7,345 bases of DNA, taken from NCBI GenBank assembly GCA_905214225.1, contig CAJMLL010000060.1, forward strand, positions 1-7,345. Direction: 5' to 3'. A program made the translations under genes and the position numbers. The stretch comes from an uncultured bacterium. GTDB lineage: Bacteria > Bacillota > Clostridia > Peptostreptococcales > Anaerovoracaceae. Positions 1 to 6,307 of the stretch are shown one piece after another. How positions within the stretch are numbered: position 1 is the first letter of the stretch; the number at the start of each line of letters is the position of its first letter. A model generated the notes under the pieces. The model saw only the letters and a list, made by a program, of their open reading frames with translations. It was not told where the DNA came from and searched no databases.

Positions 1-53
1 ACTGGTCAAAAATATTATGTTTTTTCACTGTCCTCTTGACGGGGAGCAGTTCA
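1..53. mobile_element. Outer end of an IS3-family (IS150-like) insertion sequence, body outside window
   Basis: Bases 29-53 start TGTCCTCTTGACGGGG and end GCAGTTCA. Read from the other strand this is TGAACTGCTCCCC...GGACA, the form of the terminal inverted repeats of IS150-type IS3 elements (TG at the outside, an ACTGC-CCC block, GGACA inside). Because the CA terminus is on the right, the element should extend left, out of the window, and bases 1-28 would be its last internal bases. No transposase reading frame can be recognised in so short a stretch. The call rests on recalled resemblance of the repeat only; the partner repeat and target duplication cannot be seen. Confidence 0.5.
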
Positions 54-187
54 TTCAGCGTCGTGGAAGGGTGGGGTTCTTATTATCTCTGCTCGTCAAA
101 GTATGAACTGTCTTTATGGCATACCGGGCATAAATACCGCAGATTGCAACAGTTTCTTTATTCGAAGCTTTTGCTATTCATATTTTA

Positions 188-217
188 AGTATAGTATTCT
201 CCTTACGGATTTATCAA
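188..217 (-). promoter_or_regulatory. Predicted sigma-70/sigma-A promoter pointing left
   Basis: On the minus strand TTGATA (212-217) and TATACT (188-193) are separated by 18 bp, each a 5/6 match to consensus. Transcription would start near 181 and run left towards the IS end. No open gene with a start codon lies behind it, so it could drive a small RNA or be the surviving promoter of a gene destroyed by the insertion. Confidence 0.4.
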
Positions 218-342
218 CTGTTTTTCCCCTGTTTTCCGCGTGATACCCAGCAGAAGCCCTCATTACGATGATTGAATCCTGCGCCGCTGCGGCTCCTTCC
301 GCACAGTATCTTTCTCTTGACTAAGTCGCATGAAAAATCCTT

Positions 343-371
343 CTTGTAAATATTCTCCATTCTGATAAGAT
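343..371 (+). promoter_or_regulatory. Weak candidate promoter for the dsbA-like gene
   Basis: TTGTAA (343-348) and TAAGAT (366-371) are 17 bp apart, each a 4/6 match to consensus, and would give a leader of roughly 85 nt before the ATG at 463. The matches are poor and other placements are possible; TTGACT at 317-322 has no well-placed -10 partner. Confidence 0.2.
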
Positions 372-462
372 AAGGATACTTCAAGATGATAACTTTTTAA
401 TTGGAGAGGAATCATTTTCAGAGTGGACAAATTACAACGTTCAAGAAGAAAAGAGGTATGAT

Positions 463-1083
463 ATGAAATTAACATTAATATGGGATGCTTACTGCGGATG
501 GTGCTACGGGTTCGACTCCGTTTTTCATAAATTCATGGCCAGACACCCGGAAATCGAGCTTTCCATCGTTTCCGGCGGCCTGTTCGTAGAAAATAACAGT
601 AAGCCAGCTAATTCCTATGGCTTTTTTGAGCAGGGTAACCAGCAGATTGAAAAATAATATGGCGTTGAATTCGGTTCCGCCTATAATGCCGTTCTCAAGA
701 GCGATATGCAGCTGAATTCTGTCCATCCGGCAATCGCCTGGTCCGTCATCCGCAAGGAGCTGAAGGCGGAGCAGCTTGCCGAGTGTGCCTTTGCCATCCA
801 GAAACAGTTCTTCTACTACGGCAAAAGTCTCAGCGATATCGATACTTATACAGAACTCGCTCCACAGTTCGGACTGGATGCTCAGGAACTGGAAAACAGC
901 CTTAAGGAGGTCTGGAATAAAGAAGATGCGGCTTACGAGGATTTCCGCGAAGCCGGCCGGCTGGGCGCGCACAGTTTCCCGACTCTGCTTGCTGAACATA
1001 AAGGAAAAGTATACGACTTCAAAGGCTCTGCCAGAACCGTAGAAGATCTGGAGCAGAATTACCAGATTCTGTTATCCAGGTAA
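463..1083 (+). pseudogene. DsbA-family thioredoxin-fold protein (FrnE/COG3531-like), split by an in-frame TAA
   Basis: The frame starts at ATG 463, 6 nt after an AAGAGG ribosome site (451-456), and runs to TAA 1081-1083: 206 codons, close to the usual ~200-215 residues of this family. It is interrupted by one in-frame TAA at 655-657 (codon 65). The N-terminal part has the thioredoxin-type CxxC motif CGWC (residues 11-14) after a hydrophobic first strand, and a GGLF block near residue 40, as in COG3531 predicted disulfide isomerases. The part after the stop continues in the same frame with the helical insertion and a SFPT cis-proline loop (Pro ~173) characteristic of the fold. No signal peptide is visible, so a cytoplasmic thiol oxidoreductase is implied. 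The stop removes the cis-Pro half, so function is probably lost unless the stop is read through or is a sequencing error. Either strand of history is possible: a C-to-T change in CAA or a change in TTA would both give TAA. Confidence 0.85.
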
Positions 1084-1085
1084 GT

Positions 1086-1112
1086 AAGGGGGCTGCTGCC
1101 CCCCTTCATTTC
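1086..1112 (+). terminator. Hairpin terminator after the dsbA-like gene
   Basis: GGGGGC (1088-1093), loop TGCT, GCCCCC (1098-1103) form a very GC-rich stem directly after the stop at 1083, followed by a moderately T-rich TTCATTTCC. Flanking AA and TT can extend the stem. It lies between convergent genes and may also stop the DUF362 transcript from the other side, although its minus-strand tail is poor in T. Confidence 0.65.
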
Positions 1113-1180
1113 CTGAATGCCTTCCATTTCCAGCCCGATCGAAACGCTCCTCTTCGGAAGCAGCTGCCACCCATCCCTTC

Positions 1181-2332
1181 TTATTTCATTGTTACAAGCT
1201 CATACGCGCGGCTTCCCAGCCCGATCTTTTCCGCGTGTTCCAGGGTTTCCTTCCAGGCCACATTCGGATTATTGTTCAGCCAGACATCATGATGATCATG
1301 GAAATCCGAAGCTGCCATATTATCACCAAGCTGGGAGTTTCTGATTGGAACGGCCTTTTCACAGAGATCCACGCAGGCCTGGTCCAGAGCAACCGGATCG
1401 AAAGAGGCGAGCATGCCGATATCCGGCAGGATAGGCGCATCGTTTTCACCGTGACAGTCACAGTTCGGTGACACATCGGTAATGAGACTGATATGGAAAC
1501 ATGGTCTGCCATAACATACGGCCTGTGTGTATTCTGCCATACGACAGCCCAGAAGCTGCGGAGCATCCCAGTTTTCATTTTCTATGGCATCAAAGGCGCA
1601 GGCTCCTATGCAGCGTCCGCAGCCCTTGCAGATATCCGGATCAATCCAGGCCTTTCTGACCGTTCTGCCATCGACCTCCTTCTCAGGATAAGAAATAGCA
1701 TCGGATCCGCACTCCTTTGCGCATCTCATACAGCCGCGGCAATTTTCCTCTATGACATGTGGATGACCTGACTGATGCTGCTGCATCTTTCCGGCCCGGG
1801 ATCCACATCCCATTCCGATGTTCTTAATAGTCCCTCCGAAGCCGGCCTGCTCATGCCCCTTGAAATGCGTCAGGGAGATAAGAATATCCGCATCCATTAC
1901 AGCCCGGCCGATAAAGGCCGTTTTACAGTATTCTCCGTTATGAACGTCCACCTCTATATCATCTGTTCCCCGGAGGCCGTCGCCGATAATGATCTGACAT
2001 CCGGTCGTAGTCGGGTTAAATCCGTTTAAATTGGCGCAGTCCAGGTGCTCCAGGGCATGCTTTCTTGAGCCCGGGTAGAGGGTATTACAGTCCGTAAGGA
2101 AAGGCAGACCGCCATTTTCCTTTACTACATCAGCCACTGCTTTGGCGTAATTCGGCCGGAGATAGGCCAGATTTCCCAGCTCTCCGAAGTGCATTTTTAT
2201 CGCGACGAACTTGCCGTCCATATCCATATCTCCGATTCCCGCATTCTTAATGAGCTTCTGGAGCTTCATCGTAAGCGGCACACCCAGCTCCGTCCTGAAA
2301 TCTGTAAAATATACCTTTGATTTCTCTGTCAT
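1181..2332 (-). CDS. DUF362 domain protein with two [4Fe-4S] motifs
   Basis: A 383-residue protein starting at ATG 2332, 9 nt after an excellent AGGGAGG ribosome site (2342-2348). Residues 1-190 match the DUF362 family (KMHFGE ~47-52, then HFKGHEQAGFGGTIKN ~156-171). Two ferredoxin-type motifs follow, C198-x2-C201-x2-C204-x3-C208 and C235-x2-C238-x2-C241-x3-C245, each of which should hold one [4Fe-4S] cluster. The C-terminal part carries the CDC motif (291-293) and the FDPVALDQACVDL block (311-323) usual in the long forms of this family. No signal peptide or membrane segment is seen, so it is probably cytoplasmic. Members are thought to transfer electrons, but the reaction and partner are unknown for most. 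It is the last gene of the minus-strand cluster, 130 bp after the reductase gene and with its own likely promoter. Confidence 0.88.
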   Translation of the reverse strand: MTEKSKVYFTDFRTELGVPLTMKLQKLIKNAGIGDMDMDGKFVAIKMHFGELGNLAYLRPNYAKAVADVVKENGGLPFLTDCNTLYPGSRKHALEHLDCANLNGFNPTTTGCQIIIGDGLRGTDDIEVDVHNGEYCKTAFIGRAVMDADILISLTHFKGHEQAGFGGTIKNIGMGCGSRAGKMQQHQSGHPHVIEENCRGCMRCAKECGSDAISYPEKEVDGRTVRKAWIDPDICKGCGRCIGACAFDAIENENWDAPQLLGCRMAEYTQAVCYGRPCFHISLITDVSPNCDCHGENDAPILPDIGMLASFDPVALDQACVDLCEKAVPIRNSQLGDNMAASDFHDHHDVWLNNNPNVAWKETLEHAEKIGLGSRAYELVTMK

Positions 2333-2393
2333 ATGTTCAAACCTCCCTGACCTGCAGCAAAGCAGTCAAATAATGATATTTTGTTAATAGATT

Positions 2394-2423
2394 TATATAT
2401 AGCGCGGTTTGAAACAGCGCCAA
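2394..2423 (-). promoter_or_regulatory. Predicted promoter of the DUF362 gene
   Basis: On the minus strand TTGGCG (2418-2423) and TATATA (2394-2399) are 18 bp apart, with an AT-rich stretch downstream and the start codon about 60 bp further on. Each hexamer is a 4/6 match, so the call is moderate. It suggests the DUF362 gene can be expressed apart from the upstream operon. Confidence 0.35.
2402..2420. promoter_or_regulatory. 19-bp palindrome, candidate operator in the DUF362 promoter
   Basis: GCGCGGTTTGAAACAGCGC has two 9-bp arms around a central G, with 8 of 9 positions symmetric. It fills the spacer between the predicted -35 and -10 and overlaps the -35 box, a classic place for a repressor. 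As RNA it would form a hairpin, but it is followed by TATATATAAATC rather than a T tract, so a terminator for the upstream gene is less likely. Confidence 0.4.
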
Positions 2424-2462
2424 GCAGTGGGTCAAGTCCTTCTATTGGTGTACAATGAAATG

Positions 2463-3146
2463 TTACTTTACCTGATAACGAATCACCACGTCTCCGTTAT
2501 CATAAGACTTTACATGTTTAAGCCGGAGCGGAAACGGACTGGCGTCTTCTCTTCCTTCAAATACAGATGGCATCTCTGTCCTTCCGTCGATTCCCGGACC
2601 GATCAGAAGAGCCACTTCATCGAGAAGTCCTGCTGTTAGAAAGCCTGTATTGATCGCGGCACCGCCGACAATGCCCATGCGCTGAACACCGAACTCCGTA
2701 TTCAGAATTTCGGATGCCCTCTTCAGGTCGATGTGCTCATTTCCGCAGGCAATCCAGGAGATATTCTGCCGGTCCAGATAATCGAGGTATTCCTGCGGGG
2801 CGCTGGTGCTGGTAAGAATCAGCAGAGGCTTCTCTGTATCGGTTTCCTTATTCCAAAGCAGTGTACCGTGGGTATCTGCAACGATCACATAACCGGCAGC
2901 ATCGGTTTTCCTTGAAAAGTTTTCTTTGCCGCAGTCCGTATGATCTTCTGCCTGGAATTTTCCTGGCAGGGACATCTCCAATTCAGCGGTGTGCCGGCCC
3001 GTTACAGTTGTCGGGATATCAAGTTCATCCAGGACCTGATAATAGACATCCGATCTGGATGAGCCTCCCGGAAGCTGCGCCGTCATCCCGCAGTCGATTC
3101 TTCCATCTGCCGATGTCATCATGTAACAAATGATATAGGGTTTCAT
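2463..3146 (-). CDS. RibD C-terminal / dihydrofolate-reductase-like NAD(P)H reductase
   Basis: A 227-residue protein with the fold of the RibD C-terminal reductase domain (PF01872). The N-terminus has the family's S-x-D-G-R-I signature (residues 12-17, SADGRI) and residues 158-189 give the GGAAINTGFLTAGLLDEVAL block ending in PGIDG, which forms the nucleotide-binding and product-side loops. There is no deaminase domain, so it is a stand-alone reductase rather than the two-domain riboflavin enzyme; such proteins reduce pterin, pyrimidine or unrelated carbonyl substrates with NADPH. The actual substrate cannot be read from the sequence. The start at 3146 is preceded by AGGAG 8-9 nt upstream. 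It lies 44 bp behind the alpha/beta hydrolase on the same strand, with no terminator between, so the two are probably cotranscribed. Confidence 0.85.
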   Translation of the reverse strand: MKPYIICYMMTSADGRIDCGMTAQLPGGSSRSDVYYQVLDELDIPTTVTGRHTAELEMSLPGKFQAEDHTDCGKENFSRKTDAAGYVIVADTHGTLLWNKETDTEKPLLILTSTSAPQEYLDYLDRQNISWIACGNEHIDLKRASEILNTEFGVQRMGIVGGAAINTGFLTAGLLDEVALLIGPGIDGRTEMPSVFEGREDASPFPLRLKHVKSYDNGDVVIRYQVK

Positions 3147-3190
3147 AACTTAACTCCTATTCGTATATGATATTTTCTCTGATAACCGTA

Positions 3191-4192
3191 CTATTTCAGA
3201 TACTCGGTAAAGAAGGCTTCCAGCTTGTCAAACGGGATATAGTCCTTATCTCCGCCATCATACAGATCGGTATGAACTGCCCCTGGGATGCTTAAAAACT
3301 CCTTATTTCCCGTATATTTGCTGTCTTTAACCATTGCTTCATAAGCATCTTTGCCAAAGTAATAGCTGTGCGCCTTATCTCCATGCATGATCAGAACCGC
3401 ACTTCTGATCTCATTGCTGTATTTAAGAATCGGCTGATTCATAAAGGATTCGCAGCCGATCACATTCCAGCCGCCGTTAGAATTCAGCGATCTTGCGTGA
3501 TAACCGCGGTCCGTCTTATAATAGTCGTAATAATCTTTAACAAAGAATGGCGCATCGTCCGGAAGCGGATCGACTACGCCTCCGCCGAGAGTATATTCAC
3601 CGGCTGCATAATCTTTCGTTCTCTGCGCGCACATGGCAGCTTTCTTCTCGTAGCGCGCTTCTTCACTGTCTTCAGCATCAAAATATCCATTCGCATTGAC
3701 TCTGGTCATGTCATACATGGTTGAGGCCACAGTCGCCTTGATTCTGGTATCAAGAGCCGCCGCATTGAGGGCCATGCCTCCCCAGCCGCAGATTCCGATG
3801 ATGCCGATGCGGTCTGGATCTGCCTTCTCATTCAGAGAAAGAAAATCTACCGCTGCCATGAAATCTTCTGTATTGATGTCAGGAGAAGCCATGTATCTCG
3901 GCGTTCCTCCGCTTTCACCGGTAAAGGACGGATCAAAAGCAAGGGTAAGGAAGCCCCTCTCTGCCATCGTCTGTGCATACAGGCCGGAGCACTGTTCTTT
4001 CACCGCACCGAAAGGTCCGCATACCGCAATTGCCGGAAGCCTGCCCTCTGCCTTCTTCGTAATATACATATCCGCTGCCAGCGTAATGCCATAACGGTTT
4101 ACAAAGGTTACCTTGCTGTGATCAACCTTATCGCTCTGCGGGAAGGTCTTGTCCCACTCCTTCACGAGCTTCAGTTCTGCTGTTTTCATCAT
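3191..4192 (-). CDS. Alpha/beta hydrolase (YcjY-like, dienelactone-hydrolase related)
   Basis: A 333-residue soluble alpha/beta hydrolase. Visible landmarks are the strand and oxyanion region LPAIAVCGPFGAVKEQ (52-67), FDPSFTGESGG (86-96), the nucleophile-elbow region GICGWGG (133-139), HGDKAHS (270-276) with a candidate acid residue Asp272, and GAVHTDLYD (304-312) with the likely catalytic His307. No serine is present in the elbow: the standard GxSxG is replaced by a motif with Cys135 and Trp137, which makes Cys135 a possible nucleophile, as in dienelactone hydrolase. I recall the GICGWGG form as common in this subfamily, so it is probably not a mutation. The first ATG (4190-4192) overlaps the TGA of the upstream small gene as ATGA, with AAAGGAA about 9 nt before it; a second ATG follows directly. 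The substrate is unknown; an ester or small carbonyl compound is a guess from family. Confidence 0.85.
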   Translation of the reverse strand: MMKTAELKLVKEWDKTFPQSDKVDHSKVTFVNRYGITLAADMYITKKAEGRLPAIAVCGPFGAVKEQCSGLYAQTMAERGFLTLAFDPSFTGESGGTPRYMASPDINTEDFMAAVDFLSLNEKADPDRIGIIGICGWGGMALNAAALDTRIKATVASTMYDMTRVNANGYFDAEDSEEARYEKKAAMCAQRTKDYAAGEYTLGGGVVDPLPDDAPFFVKDYYDYYKTDRGYHARSLNSNGGWNVIGCESFMNQPILKYSNEIRSAVLIMHGDKAHSYYFGKDAYEAMVKDSKYTGNKEFLSIPGAVHTDLYDGGDKDYIPFDKLEAFFTEYLK

Positions 4193-4443
4193 AATGTGTA
4201 ATTCCTTTCTTTATGCGTCCTGCTCTGTTCAGCTTTACTTTTGCGGATAAGATAGTCCAGGCAGTCGATCCTGCGCTGTCCCTCATGCAGACTTTCCATC
4301 AATTTGCAGCGATGGAAGCGAAGGAAGTGCAGAAATTCGCCTTCCTGACCCGAAACATAAAGCTGTTCTGCTCTTTGGATTGAACGCTCATCACATCCTG
4401 CATCCCTGAGGTTTTCCAGAACACTTTTCCATTCCATTGTCAT
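4189..4443 (-). CDS. Unrecognised 84-residue helical protein, coupled to the hydrolase
   Basis: I do not recognise a named family. The protein is charged, predicted mostly helical, with no membrane segment, signal peptide or paired-cysteine metal site (three isolated cysteines). The C-terminal half (LRFHRCKLMESLHEGQRRID then LDYLIRKSK) has the heptad look of a dimerising helix and resembles the effector-side helix of MerR-type regulators, but no DNA-binding helix-turn-helix is present. The start at 4443 has GGAG 7 nt upstream. Its TGA overlaps the hydrolase ATG (ATGA), so translation of the two is probably coupled, suggesting that the product acts with the hydrolase or regulates it. It is the first gene of the operon divergent from the LysR gene. 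Confidence 0.7.
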   Translation of the reverse strand: MTMEWKSVLENLRDAGCDERSIQRAEQLYVSGQEGEFLHFLRFHRCKLMESLHEGQRRIDCLDYLIRKSKAEQSRTHKERNYTL

Positions 4444-4500
4444 TCTATTACTCCATAAACAATTTTTCCTCAGCGCTGCTTCTTTCTTCTGACAATATGT

Positions 4501-4506
4501 AGTATA
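4501..4506 (-). promoter_or_regulatory. Candidate -10 element of the small-protein/hydrolase operon
   Basis: TATACT on the minus strand (5/6 match) lies 57 bp before the first start codon. No good -35 hexamer sits 16-18 bp upstream, which is typical of promoters that need an activator; the LysR-type site at 4521-4539 lies just upstream, about where such an activator would contact polymerase. Confidence 0.35.
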
Positions 4507-4520
4507 ATCGACGGAAAGAG

Positions 4521-4539
4521 TTATCGCTAATTGCTATAA
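4521..4539. promoter_or_regulatory. LysR-type operator, TTAT-N11-ATAA
   Basis: TTATCGCTAATTGCTATAA is an imperfect palindrome (14 of 19 positions symmetric) with the T-N11-A spacing that defines binding sites of LysR-type regulators. It sits in the divergent region between the LysR gene and the small-protein/hydrolase operon and covers the LysR gene's own extended -10. ATAA at 4536-4539 is also followed after 11 bases by TTAT (4551-4554), giving a possible second half-site in phase. The regulator encoded at 4591 is the obvious candidate to bind here. Confidence 0.55.
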
Positions 4540-4540
4540 T
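4532..4540 (+). promoter_or_regulatory. Extended -10 promoter of the LysR gene
   Basis: TGCTATAAT is a perfect extended -10 element (TG-N-TATAAT). There is no good -35, which an extended -10 can compensate for. Transcription would start near 4547, giving a leader of about 44 nt before the ATG at 4591. The element lies in the right arm of the LysR-type operator, so a bound regulator would block it. Confidence 0.55.
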
Positions 4541-4590
4541 TCATATCATGTTATTACTTTTCGTTATATCTTTTACATAAGGGGATTATC

Positions 4591-5484
4591 ATGGAAATAA
4601 GAACATTGCGCTATTTCCTGGCGATTGCCAGAGAAGAGAATATGAGTCGGGCTGCGGAGTATCTGCATGTATCCCAGCCCACGCTGTCGAAGCAGCTGAA
4701 AAAACTTGAAGAAGAGCTTGGAAAAAAGCTGTTTATCCGTCACAGCTTCAGCATCACACTCACCGATGAAGGAGTACTGCTCAGAAAGCGTGCGGAAGAC
4801 CTGGTATCCATGGCCGATAAGATCGAACAGGAATTCCTGACACTTGATGATTTGACCGGCGGCGATATCTATTTTGGCCTCGCTGAGTCCTATCAGATCC
4901 GCTATCTGGCAAGAGGAATCAAACGATTTAAGGAGAGTTATCCCGACATGCACTATCACATTATGAGCGGCGATACCGAGCAGGTAACCGAGAAGCTGGA
5001 TAAGGGCTTACTGGATTTTGGAGTCATCTGTGAGACTCCGGACAGCCGTAAGTACGCCTATCTGACCTTCCCGAAGGCAGATATTTTTGGCGCTGTCATG
5101 CGTGAAGACGCGCCGCTCGCAAAAAAAGACTCCATATCTGCAGCAGATCTTGCCGGCCTTCCCCTGTTCGTATCCGAACAGAGCTGGGAAAATGACATCC
5201 GCCCCTGGGCGGGAAGTCTGTTTGATCAGCTGCAGTTAGAGGGAACCTTTCGTCTCTCCTATAATGCTTCCATGTTTGCCCTGGAAGGCCTGGGGTATTC
5301 ACTGACCTTTAAGGACCTCTCCAATACCTCCGTCGGAAGCAGCCTAGTCTTCCGCCCTCTGAATCCGGAATTATCCGTGAAACAGTATCTGATCTGGCAT
5401 AAATACCAGAGCTTCACACCGATTGCAGAGCGGTTTCTGAATCACATCAGGAAGGTCTTTCGGACTACCCCGAACGGAGAATGA
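4591..5484 (+). CDS. LysR-type transcriptional regulator
   Basis: A 297-residue LysR-family regulator of normal length (~300). Residues 1-59 form the winged helix-turn-helix: MEIRTLRYFLAIAREEN, then the recognition part AAEYLHVSQPTLSKQLKKLE, then the wing ending in ITLTDEG. A linker helix runs to about residue 85, and the remainder is the two-lobed periplasmic-binding-like effector domain (GDIYFGLAES ~90-100; EKLDKGLLDFGVICE ~132-146). The start at 4591 follows AAGGGG by 6 nt. The gene is divergent from the small-protein/hydrolase operon, with a symmetric T-N11-A site between them, so it most likely represses itself and activates that operon in response to a small molecule, probably a substrate or product of the hydrolase or reductase. 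The effector is not deducible. Confidence 0.93.
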   Translation: MEIRTLRYFLAIAREENMSRAAEYLHVSQPTLSKQLKKLEEELGKKLFIRHSFSITLTDEGVLLRKRAEDLVSMADKIEQEFLTLDDLTGGDIYFGLAESYQIRYLARGIKRFKESYPDMHYHIMSGDTEQVTEKLDKGLLDFGVICETPDSRKYAYLTFPKADIFGAVMREDAPLAKKDSISAADLAGLPLFVSEQSWENDIRPWAGSLFDQLQLEGTFRLSYNASMFALEGLGYSLTFKDLSNTSVGSSLVFRPLNPELSVKQYLIWHKYQSFTPIAERFLNHIRKVFRTTPNGE

Positions 5485-5529
5485 CGGAATTTCGGAGAAA
5501 TTAACGACTGAAGGAAGATATATCGACAG

Positions 5530-5550
5530 TAAAAAAGGGCCATTGCCCTA
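5530..5550 (-). terminator. Rho-independent terminator of the VWA gene
   Basis: Read on the minus strand, AGGGC (5545-5549), loop AATG and GCCCT (5536-5540) form a 5-bp stem running straight into six T (5531-5536). It lies about 70 nt after the VWA stop codon. On the plus strand the A tract precedes the stem, so it serves the LysR gene only weakly if at all. Confidence 0.75.
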
Positions 5551-5622
5551 TACCCATTTGAGCTTAGTGCAACGGTCCCGCAGTCCCGCACATGTTCATT
5601 ACACAGGATTTCTCCTTGCCCC

Positions 5623-6276
5623 CTATTTCTTTTGTCCGCGCTTCTGATAGTCCTCGTCAATCCGCTTCTTCCAGCCCTTATCGAGAGGTCTGCTCTTCCG
5701 GACCGATCGGATCGCTTCCCCGAGCACGTGATAGTTGAGGGCGGTTCCTTCACTGTCACAGTTGTAATTAACAGCCCGGTCCTCATCGATTCCGATGTGT
5801 CTCGCGGTTTCCACGGCATCAATGTTGGCTCCGAGGAAGAGGAACTCCCAGCCGGATTCCTCTTTCTTCCGCTCGATCATCCGCTTCACTTCGCCGCTGG
5901 AATAGCGGCAGCTGGCGTTCTCCATTCCGTCCGTTGTGATCACGAACATCGTATGCTCCGGAATATCCTCTTCCCTCGCGTATTTATAGATGTTATCGAT
6001 GTGGTGAATCGCCCCGCCGATGGCATCGATCAGGGCCGTGCAGCCGCCCACAGAATACTCTTTCTCCGTCAGATCATTCAGCTTCTGCACATTCACACGG
6101 TCGTGAATAACCTCGCTGCTGTTGTTGAAGAGTACGGTAGAAATCAGTGCCTGTCCATCTTCCTTCTTCTGCTTCCGGATCATGGAATTGAAGCCGCCAA
6201 TGGTGTCGGATTCCAGTCCGCTCATAGATCCGCTTCGATCAAGGATAAATACGATTTCTGTTAAATTCTTCTTCAT
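5623..6276 (-). CDS. VWA-domain protein with intact MIDAS
   Basis: A 217-residue protein made almost entirely of a von Willebrand factor A domain. The metal-ion-dependent adhesion site is complete: DRSGS (residues 13-17), Thr80 (in GGCTALIDAI) and Asp116 (in TTDGMEN). It has no signal peptide or membrane segment, so it is a cytoplasmic VWA protein that probably binds a protein partner through a divalent metal, like TerY-type proteins. The start is set by AGGAGG (6284-6289): it is 7 nt from the ATG at 6276 and 4 nt from an adjacent ATG at 6279, and either may be used; a longer frame to 6321 has no ribosome site. It is the last gene of the minus-strand operon GNAT, helix-turn-helix protein, VWA, 128 bp behind its neighbour, and ends before a strong terminator. 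Biological role unknown. Confidence 0.88.
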   Translation of the reverse strand: MKKNLTEIVFILDRSGSMSGLESDTIGGFNSMIRKQKKEDGQALISTVLFNNSSEVIHDRVNVQKLNDLTEKEYSVGGCTALIDAIGGAIHHIDNIYKYAREEDIPEHTMFVITTDGMENASCRYSSGEVKRMIERKKEESGWEFLFLGANIDAVETARHIGIDEDRAVNYNCDSEGTALNYHVLGEAIRSVRKSRPLDKGWKKRIDEDYQKRGQKK

Positions 6277-6307
6277 CATGCTGCCTCCTGGATTTTCCTT
6301 CTGACAA

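Larger units (their letters stand above)
54..462. other. Region without a convincing gene between the IS end and the dsbA-like pseudogene
   Basis: About 400 bp without a supportable gene. It holds a good minus-strand promoter (188-217) and, on the plus strand, the leader of the dsbA-like gene. One minus-strand frame read leftwards from about 174 to a stop near 54 gives a protein-like string (…CGIYARYAIKTVHTLTSR…) but has no ATG after the preceding stop, so it may be a decayed gene fragment. A 70-codon minus-strand frame (263-475) has no ribosome site and overlaps the start of the dsbA-like gene. The stretch looks like degraded or regulatory DNA next to a mobile element. Confidence 0.4.

Noticed and set aside
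263..475. 70-codon minus-strand frame overlapping the dsbA-like start
   Set aside because: No Shine-Dalgarno site before its ATG, overlaps the well-supported gene start, and no recognisable domain; possibly a relic but not supported as a gene.
652..661. Programmed frameshift at the A-rich run before the TAA of the dsbA-like gene
   Set aside because: The downstream coding part is in the same frame as the upstream part, so a frameshift would not rescue the protein; shifted frames hit stops quickly.
475..999. 174-codon minus-strand frame opposite the dsbA-like gene
   Set aside because: It is antisense to a recognisable thioredoxin-fold gene, has no ribosome site, and its translation shows no family features; it is an antisense shadow.
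3696..4094. 132-codon plus-strand frame inside the hydrolase gene
   Set aside because: Antisense to the conserved hydrolase core, including the elbow motif; no own signals.
5488..5502. Small AATTTC-GGA-GAAATT inverted repeat just after the LysR stop as its terminator
   Set aside because: The stem is AT-rich and not followed by a T run on the plus strand, so it is unlikely to terminate efficiently.
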